Below, in pieces: positions 14,468 to 18,584 of a DNA stretch of 18,584 nucleotides. Position 1 is the first letter of the stretch. Every line of letters begins with the position of its first letter. The DNA is from Clostridia bacterium (GTDB lineage Bacteria; Bacillota; Clostridia; TANB77; CAG-508): positions 1 through 18,584 of the forward strand of contig CAAEVK010000030.1 in NCBI GenBank assembly GCA_900759475.1. Reading direction: 5' to 3'. A model generated the notes under the pieces. It was not told the DNA's origin. It did not search any database and saw only the letters and a list, made by a program, of their open reading frames with translations. The position numbers and the translations under genes were made by a program.

Positions 14468-15529
14468 ATGAGTAATGATAATTCAGAAAAAAGAAAAGCA
14501 CTAGAAGCAGCAATGGGACAAATTGAAAAACAGTTTGGTAAAGGTTCTATTATGAAATTGGGAGATTTTCAAGCAATGAGTATAGAAGCAATATCAACAG
14601 GAGCATTAAGCCTAGATGTAGCATTAGGAATTGGTGGATTGCCAAGGGGAAGAATTGTAGAAATATTTGGCCCAGAGTCTTCTGGCAAAACCACATTGGC
14701 ATTACATGTTGTAGCAGAAGCACAAAAAATGGGAGGAGAAGCAGCATTTATTGATGCAGAACATGCCCTAGACCCAGTATATGCAAAACATTTAGGAGTG
14801 GATATAGATAATTTAATTGTATCTCAGCCAGATACAGGAGAGCAAGCATTAGAAATTGCAGAGGCATTAGTTAGAAGTGGTGCTATAGATGTTATTGTTG
14901 TAGACTCTGTAGCAGCATTGGTTCCAAAGGCAGAAATTGATGGAGATATGGGAGATTCTCATATTGGTCTTCAGGCAAGATTAATGTCACAAGCATTACG
15001 AAAATTAGCAGGAGCAATAAATAAATCAAAATCAATAATTATCTTTATTAATCAATTAAGAGAAAAAGTAGGAGTTATGTTTGGAAATCCAGAAACAACA
15101 CCAGGTGGCAGAGCATTAAAGTTCTATTCTTCAATTAGATTAGATATTAGAAAAATAGAAAATATTAAACAAGAAGGAGAAGTTGTTGGAAATAGAGCAA
15201 GAGTAAAAGTAATAAAAAATAAAGTGGCACCACCTTTTAGAGAAGCTGAGTTTGACATTGTTTATGGAAAAGGAATTTCAAAAGAAGGAAACATTTTAGA
15301 TTTAGCAGTTAATTTAGATATAATTGAAAAGAGTGGTTCATGGTTTAGTTATAATGGCAACCGTATTGGACAAGGTAGAGAAAATGTAAAACAATATTTA
15401 CTAGAAAATCCCAAAATAATGGAAGAGCTAGAAAAGAAAATTAGAGATAATTTTAATACTGCCTTTGAAAAAAGTTTAGGAGATGAAATGCCAGACTATG
15501 ATAGGAAAGAAGAAGGAGTAGAAGAGTAG
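14468..15529 (+). CDS. recA: Recombinase A
   Basis: This 353-residue protein is the ATP-dependent strand-exchange protein of homologous recombination and SOS induction. Visible features are the N-terminal helix, IEKQFGKGSIM, Walker A GPESSGKT (68-75), the EAAFIDAEHALDP stretch, Walker B VIVVDSVAAL, the L1/L2 loops (DSHIGLQARLMSQALRKL; QLREKVGVMFGNPETTPGG) and an acidic C-terminal tail. Length is normal. GGAGGA precedes the ATG. It has a consensus promoter and a LexA-like site, and its stop overlaps the GTG start of recX, so the two are coexpressed. Confidence 0.98.
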   Translation: MSNDNSEKRKALEAAMGQIEKQFGKGSIMKLGDFQAMSIEAISTGALSLDVALGIGGLPRGRIVEIFGPESSGKTTLALHVVAEAQKMGGEAAFIDAEHALDPVYAKHLGVDIDNLIVSQPDTGEQALEIAEALVRSGAIDVIVVDSVAALVPKAEIDGDMGDSHIGLQARLMSQALRKLAGAINKSKSIIIFINQLREKVGVMFGNPETTPGGRALKFYSSIRLDIRKIENIKQEGEVVGNRARVKVIKNKVAPPFREAEFDIVYGKGISKEGNILDLAVNLDIIEKSGSWFSYNGNRIGQGRENVKQYLLENPKIMEELEKKIRDNFNTAFEKSLGDEMPDYDRKEEGVEE

Positions 15530-15987
15530 TGTATACAGCAGAAGAATTTGACGAAATAAAAACGAAAATTCTAAAATATATTGTATATAAAAAAAGAACA
15601 GAACAAGAAATTAGGCAAAAATTTGCGACAATGGATTGCAATATTTTAGAAGATGTAATAGAATATTTAAAACAAGCAGATTACATAAATGATGATAATT
15701 ACATAAAAAAAGCAGTAAATGAATTTATGGCATTAAAAAGTATGTCTGTTAAAGAATTAAGTTATAAGTTAATTGCAAAAGGTTTAAACAAAACAATAAT
15801 AAATGATTATATTTATGCTAATAAGGAAGAATTATTGGCATATGAAATTACTTCTGCTAAAAATATCTATAATAAAAAAATACAAAATACAGACATAGAA
15901 ACAATAAAAAAATATTTATATCAAAAAGGTTATATGGAAGAAACCATTAATATAGCATTAAAGGGTGTAGAAAACAACAATGAATAA
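15529..15987 (+). CDS. recX: Regulatory protein RecX
   Basis: RecX binds the RecA filament and limits its activity. This 152-residue protein shows helical RecX repeats: KILKYIVYKKRTEQEIRQKF ... LEDVIEYLKQADYINDDNY, the characteristic KSMSVKELSYKLIAKGL, and a last repeat ending KKYLYQKGYMEETI. The GTG start shares its first base with the last base of the recA TAG stop, giving tight translational coupling; GAAGGAG inside the end of recA acts as ribosome-binding site. The protein is at the short end for the family. Its end overlaps scpA by 8 nt. Confidence 0.92.
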   Translation: MYTAEEFDEIKTKILKYIVYKKRTEQEIRQKFATMDCNILEDVIEYLKQADYINDDNYIKKAVNEFMALKSMSVKELSYKLIAKGLNKTIINDYIYANKEELLAYEITSAKNIYNKKIQNTDIETIKKYLYQKGYMEETINIALKGVENNNE

Positions 15988-16729
15988 TGTACTTACTTTA
16001 GAAACAAATAAATATGCAATAAAACTAGAGAACTTTGAAGGTCCTCTAGATTTATTGTGCCATTTAGTAGATAAAAATAAAATGGATATTACCAAAGTAA
16101 ATATTAGTGAAATTACAGACCAATACATAGAATATATTAACCAAATGGAAGAATTAAAATTAGAAGTTACAAGTGAATTTTTAATCATGGCATCTACTTT
16201 AATTTATATAAAATCAAAAACATTATTGCCAAATGAAGTAGAAGATGAAGCAGAATTAACAGAAGAAGAGTTAATTAGACGTATTATAGAATATAAAAAA
16301 TACAAGGAAATTAGCAAAATATTTAAAAACAATATCGCGTTATTTTCAAAAAGAACTTATAAACTACCAGAAAAAATAGAATTACCAAAACAAAAACTAG
16401 AAAAACAATATCCAAAAGAACTAATTCCAAAATTATACCAAAAAATTGTAAAAATAAATAAAGAAAAAGTAAATCAAAATGCTACCAATATTGAAAAAAT
16501 TGCTATAATAGACAACATAACAGTCACAAGCAAAGTAAAGCAAATATTAAAAGAATTAGTTAAAAAACCAAAATTTGTGTTTAACAAGTTATTTACTCTA
16601 AAAAAATGCTCTAAAAATGAAGTAGTAACAGCATTTTCAGGACTATTAGAACTAACTAAAAGAAATAAAGTAACAGCAGTACAAGAAGTTAATTTTGGAG
16701 ACATAACAGTTGAAAAAGCAAAAAAATAG
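15980..16729 (+). CDS. scpA: Segregation and condensation protein A
   Basis: ScpA is the kleisin that bridges the SMC heads in chromosome condensation. The N-terminal signature is clear (LENFEGPLDLLCHLVDKNKMDITKVNISEITDQY, EFLIMASTLIYIKSKTLLP, then an acidic EEELIRRIIEYKKYKEI) and the C-terminal winged-helix part ends VTAVQEVNFGDI. The length of 249 residues is normal. ATG 15980 overlaps the end of recX by 8 nt, so recA-recX-scpA form one coupled unit. The usual next gene, scpB, is absent; an unrelated gene with its own promoter follows, and that promoter's -35 begins on the scpA stop codon. Confidence 0.95.
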   Translation: MNNVLTLETNKYAIKLENFEGPLDLLCHLVDKNKMDITKVNISEITDQYIEYINQMEELKLEVTSEFLIMASTLIYIKSKTLLPNEVEDEAELTEEELIRRIIEYKKYKEISKIFKNNIALFSKRTYKLPEKIELPKQKLEKQYPKELIPKLYQKIVKINKEKVNQNATNIEKIAIIDNITVTSKVKQILKELVKKPKFVFNKLFTLKKCSKNEVVTAFSGLLELTKRNKVTAVQEVNFGDITVEKAKK

Positions 16730-16755
16730 ACTTTTTACAGAAAGTATGTTATAAT
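16727..16755 (+). promoter_or_regulatory. Extended -10 promoter of the small membrane-protein cassette
   Basis: TGTTATAAT (16747-16755) is a consensus extended -10. TAGACT (16727-16732), 17 nt before the TATAAT, fits four of six -35 positions and overlaps the scpA stop. Confidence 0.7.
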
Positions 16756-16789
16756 ATATGTATTACACCTAATAAGGAGGTATTTCCCC

Positions 16790-17149
16790 ATGGAAAATCG
16801 GGATAAGTGGTTTGTCTCATCTTTGATTTTTTTGTTTCTGGTTTTTGGAACTGTTCTTTCAGTTGTAATTTATATTGCAACTGAAAGTTCCAACAATTTC
16901 AATGAATTGTTGGAACTTAACGAAAGAGAAGTAGAAAGCGCAGTTTCTAATTGTCAGCAAGAGTACCTAACGATAATTTCAGAATTAATTGAAAGTTCTG
17001 AAATTATTGCGAAACTTGACTTGACAGAAAGCGAAGAGAGGCTGCTAGAAGAGTCGAAACAAAGCTTTGATCGAAACCCAAACGCAGAAAATGCTAGGTA
17101 TTATGTTGGAACAATGTTTTGGATAATTGTCCAACATGATGCTCAGTAG
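16790..17149 (+). CDS. Single-pass membrane protein, unknown, foreign-looking
   Basis: I do not recognise this 119-residue protein. It has a short charged N-terminus (MENRDKW), one strong transmembrane segment (about 8-30), then a helical Glu/Ser-rich region (NELLELNEREVESAVSNC ... ISELIESSEIIAKL ... ESEERLLEESKQSF), so the bulk is probably outside the cell. AAGGAGG (16774-16780) precedes the ATG. Codon use differs from the neighbours: of 13 leucines five are TTG, three CTT, two CTG, two CTA and only one TTA, whereas flanking genes use mostly TTA; Arg codons include CGG, CGA and AGG. The coding sequence contains several perfect inverted repeats and is followed by a very strong hairpin. It occupies the position of scpB. 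It may be a recent acquisition or a dual coding/structured RNA. Confidence 0.7.
   Translation: MENRDKWFVSSLIFLFLVFGTVLSVVIYIATESSNNFNELLELNEREVESAVSNCQQEYLTIISELIESSEIIAKLDLTESEERLLEESKQSFDRNPNAENARYYVGTMFWIIVQHDAQ
16856..17137. repeat. Series of perfect inverted repeats inside the small membrane-protein gene
   Basis: Within 282 nt: CTTTCAGTTG/CAACTGAAAG (16856-16887, 10 bp); AAGTTCCAACAATT/AATTGTTGGAACTT (16885-16918, 14 bp, 6-nt loop); TAGAAA/TTTCTA (16932-16949); ATAATTTCAGAA/TTCTGAAATTAT (16973-17007, 12 bp); the palindrome CAAAGCTTTG flanked by TCGA on both sides (17054-17074); ATGTTGGA/TCCAACAT (17103-17137, 8 bp). Confidence 0.75.
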
Positions 17150-17177
17150 CCATGGAAATTGGGTTCTCAAGTGAGGA

Positions 17178-17221
17178 CTCAAGCAAAAACACACCTCGTA
17201 AGAGGTGTGTTTTTGCTTGAG
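17178..17221 (+). terminator. 20-bp perfect hairpin with GTAA loop (terminator-like)
   Basis: The left arm 17178-17197 and right arm 17202-17221 are exact reverse complements over 20 bp, with a GTAA (GNRA-type) tetraloop at 17198-17201. The right arm contains TTTTT rather than ending in a T-run, so it may work as a terminator, an RNA-stability element or a transposon-like end. It closes the small membrane-protein cassette. Confidence 0.75.
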
Positions 17222-17274
17222 ATAATGTTTAAAAATTTAATTTAAGGTAAAAATAATACTAAAGGAGAATTCTT

Positions 17275-17940
17275 ATGGTATTTATTTTTATTTTATTGGT
17301 GATGATTATTCTTTTATGTATTTATGTATTTTTATTATTGTTTTCTACTGTAAAAGTAAAAATAGAAAAACTGGAATTAAACAATATTTTACAACCTAAA
17401 TTACAATATAATTACCAACTTAATATAGGAATTTATTTTTTAGATAAAATAAAAATATTGGAGGTACATCTAAATAAAAACCGTAAAATATTAAAAAAAA
17501 TAAATTTAACACCTATATCAAAAGATATTAAACATGATAAATTCGTTTTTGATTTATTAAAAAAAATGCATATAGAAATAGAAAAATTTTATTTAAAATT
17601 CAACATAGGAACAGAAAGTGTGTTTCTTACTACATCATTAGTATTTATACTAGCTACAATAATATCTGCTATATTACCACATCTTGTACAATATAAAAAC
17701 TATAAAAAAATATCATATCAAATTCTGCCATTGCAAAATGGAAAAAATTGTTTAGACTTTCAATTAAACTGTATAATAAGTATAAAAATGGTACATATTA
17801 TAAACATAATATATATCTATTTACAAAAAGAAAGTAGGGATAAAGATGGAAGAACATCCAATAGAAGGCTTGATGATAACAGCCATGAACAGTATACAAG
17901 ATATGGTAGACGTAAATACCATTATAGGAGAGCCAATTGA
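17275..17940 (+). CDS. DUF2953-family membrane protein
   Basis: This 221-residue protein has an N-terminal transmembrane helix (VFIFILLVMIILLCIYVFLLLF), a basic middle part and a second hydrophobic segment (about 121-141, SVFLTTSLVFILATIISAILP). The end of that segment plus the YQILPLQNGKNCLDFQLNCIISIKMVHII stretch matches DUF2953 proteins, which sit before ytfJ in many spore formers; function unknown, probably sporulation-linked. AAAGGAG at 17261-17267 precedes ATG 17275. The last 30 or so codons run over the start of ytfJ in another frame, giving an Arg-rich tail (GRTSNRRLDDNSHEQYTRY...), an overlap of 95 nt. Either this overlap is native or the original stop codon has been lost. Confidence 0.8.
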   Translation: MVFIFILLVMIILLCIYVFLLLFSTVKVKIEKLELNNILQPKLQYNYQLNIGIYFLDKIKILEVHLNKNRKILKKINLTPISKDIKHDKFVFDLLKKMHIEIEKFYLKFNIGTESVFLTTSLVFILATIISAILPHLVQYKNYKKISYQILPLQNGKNCLDFQLNCIISIKMVHIINIIYIYLQKESRDKDGRTSNRRLDDNSHEQYTRYGRRKYHYRRAN

Positions 17941-18436
17941 AACCTCTAACAATGTTGTTGTAATACCAATTTCAAAAGTTACTTTTGGATTTGCAGCAGG
18001 TGGTAGCGAATTTAAAGGAGAAACAATTGATGAATACACAAAAAAAGAAAAAGAAGAAGCAATTCAATATAGACTACCATTTGGTGGAGGTAGTGGAGCA
18101 GGAGTTAATATAAGTCCAGAGGCTTTTTTAATTATTCAAGAGGGACAAGTAAAATTGTTGCCAGTTAATCATATTTCAGCAGTAGATAAGCTAATAGATT
18201 ATGTTCCAGATTTATTAGAAAAAATCAATAAAATTTTAAACAAACAAATGGATCAAAAAGAACAAGAAAAACAAAAAAATACAAACAATACAGTAAAAGA
18301 AAATGATAGACCTAAAGTAAAAGCAGAAAAAATAAAGCCACAACACAATAAAGAGCCTATAAAAAATACAAATGACTATGAAATTGAATATGATGAAACG
18401 GAAGACATTCCAAATGACATTATTAATTTAGAATAG
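17846..18436 (+). CDS. ytfJ: GerW/YtfJ-family sporulation protein
   Basis: This 196-residue protein matches GerW (YtfJ), a spore protein needed for normal germination in Bacillus: EEHPIEGLMITAMNSIQDMVDVNTIIGEPI, VVVIPISKVTFGFAAGGSEF, LPFGGGSGAGVNISPEAFLII and VKLLPVNHISAVDKLIDYVPDLLEKI. The conserved domain covers residues 1-135. The remaining 60 or so residues are a Lys/Glu/Asn-rich, low-complexity acidic-basic tail not seen in the shorter family members I know. The Shine-Dalgarno is weak (GGGATAAAG) and lies within the DUF2953 gene, suggesting translational coupling. Confidence 0.93.
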   Translation: MEEHPIEGLMITAMNSIQDMVDVNTIIGEPIETSNNVVVIPISKVTFGFAAGGSEFKGETIDEYTKKEKEEAIQYRLPFGGGSGAGVNISPEAFLIIQEGQVKLLPVNHISAVDKLIDYVPDLLEKINKILNKQMDQKEQEKQKNTNNTVKENDRPKVKAEKIKPQHNKEPIKNTNDYEIEYDETEDIPNDIINLE

Positions 18437-18443
18437 ACAAAGG

Positions 18444-18508
18444 GACGGGGCTTTTGTCTTAGGATTTATAAGGTATAATTCTAAAAATCTTAAGACAAAA
18501 GCCCCGTC
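18444..18508. repeat. Long inverted repeat after ytfJ (REP-like/terminator)
   Basis: Perfect 18-bp arms at 18444-18461 and 18491-18508 (GACGGGGCTTTTGTCTTA and its complement) are extended inward by about six more pairs including one G-U. The loop is about 17 nt and itself resembles a promoter -10 (GGTATAATT). The GC-rich GACGGGGC tip is unlike the local AT-rich sequence. It is the only structure seen between the ytfJ stop and the window end; the last 76 nt show no gene. Confidence 0.75.
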
Positions 18509-18584
18509 AGGCTGTCTGAGAATAAGATACTTTAATGAATTTTTAAAACTTGAGTTTTTTTCCAAAATAGAAAACAGGAAATTA

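Noticed and set aside
17241..17262. Sporulation sigma-factor promoter before DUF2953 (AGGTAAAAATAATACTA)
   Set aside because: The bases only loosely resemble sigma-F/G or sigma-E -10 elements and no matching -35 could be placed with confidence.

Overview
The window is very AT-rich, low-GC DNA from a spore-forming Firmicute, most likely an uncultured (gut-type) member of the Clostridia. The evidence is SpoVS and GerW/YtfJ, which are endospore genes; Gram-positive Shine-Dalgarno sites (AGGAGG-type) before nearly every gene; sigma-A-like promoters with 16-17 nt spacers; and the gene order rny - ymdB - spoVS ... recA - recX - scpA ... DUF2953 - ytfJ. All real genes lie on the + strand.

Accessory left part, 1-8465. 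The window opens inside an IS3-family insertion sequence (orfA/orfB, apparently fused by -1 frameshifting; right end near 1156). Its right end lies only about 30 nt before a small unknown gene, which is followed by a VanZ-like membrane protein and a small membrane protein with a terminator. A second unit encodes an ECF-type sigma factor carrying its own two-transmembrane C-terminal extension, plus a membrane-anchored, probably surface-facing protein. A third unit has a small companion ORF, a large serine recombinase, and an AAA-type ATPase with a DUF4143/PD-(D/E)XK-like C-terminus. The ATPase promoter overlaps one of three regularly spaced repeats. Immediately after the ATPase, at about 8463, a 1-Cys peroxiredoxin gene resumes without its first ~40 codons. 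This makes a mobile-element junction or deletion endpoint likely there.

Transition, 8463-9593. This holds the peroxiredoxin remnant, a hairpin behind it, a compact cluster of triloop hairpins (9194-9284) that looks like a dispersed REP-type repeat, and a 54-codon gene of a small clostridial family preceded by an overlapping 15-codon leader ORF.

Conserved chromosomal part, 9594-18436. It runs RNase Y (rny), YmdB phosphodiesterase, SpoVS, an orphan extracellular peptide-type solute-binding protein, RecA with a LexA-like operator, RecX, ScpA, then a compositionally foreign small gene where ScpB would normally be, DUF2953 and GerW/YtfJ. RecA/RecX (recombination and its modulator), RNase Y/YmdB (mRNA turnover and a regulatory phosphodiesterase) and SpoVS/GerW (sporulation and germination) form a housekeeping/sporulation block.

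The most unusual stretch is 16727-17225. It is a self-contained transcription unit with its own extended -10 promoter, a 119-aa single-pass membrane protein with non-native codon use, a coding sequence dense in perfect inverted repeats, and a 20-bp perfect stem with a GTAA loop at its end. A second long inverted repeat (18444-18508) follows ytfJ.
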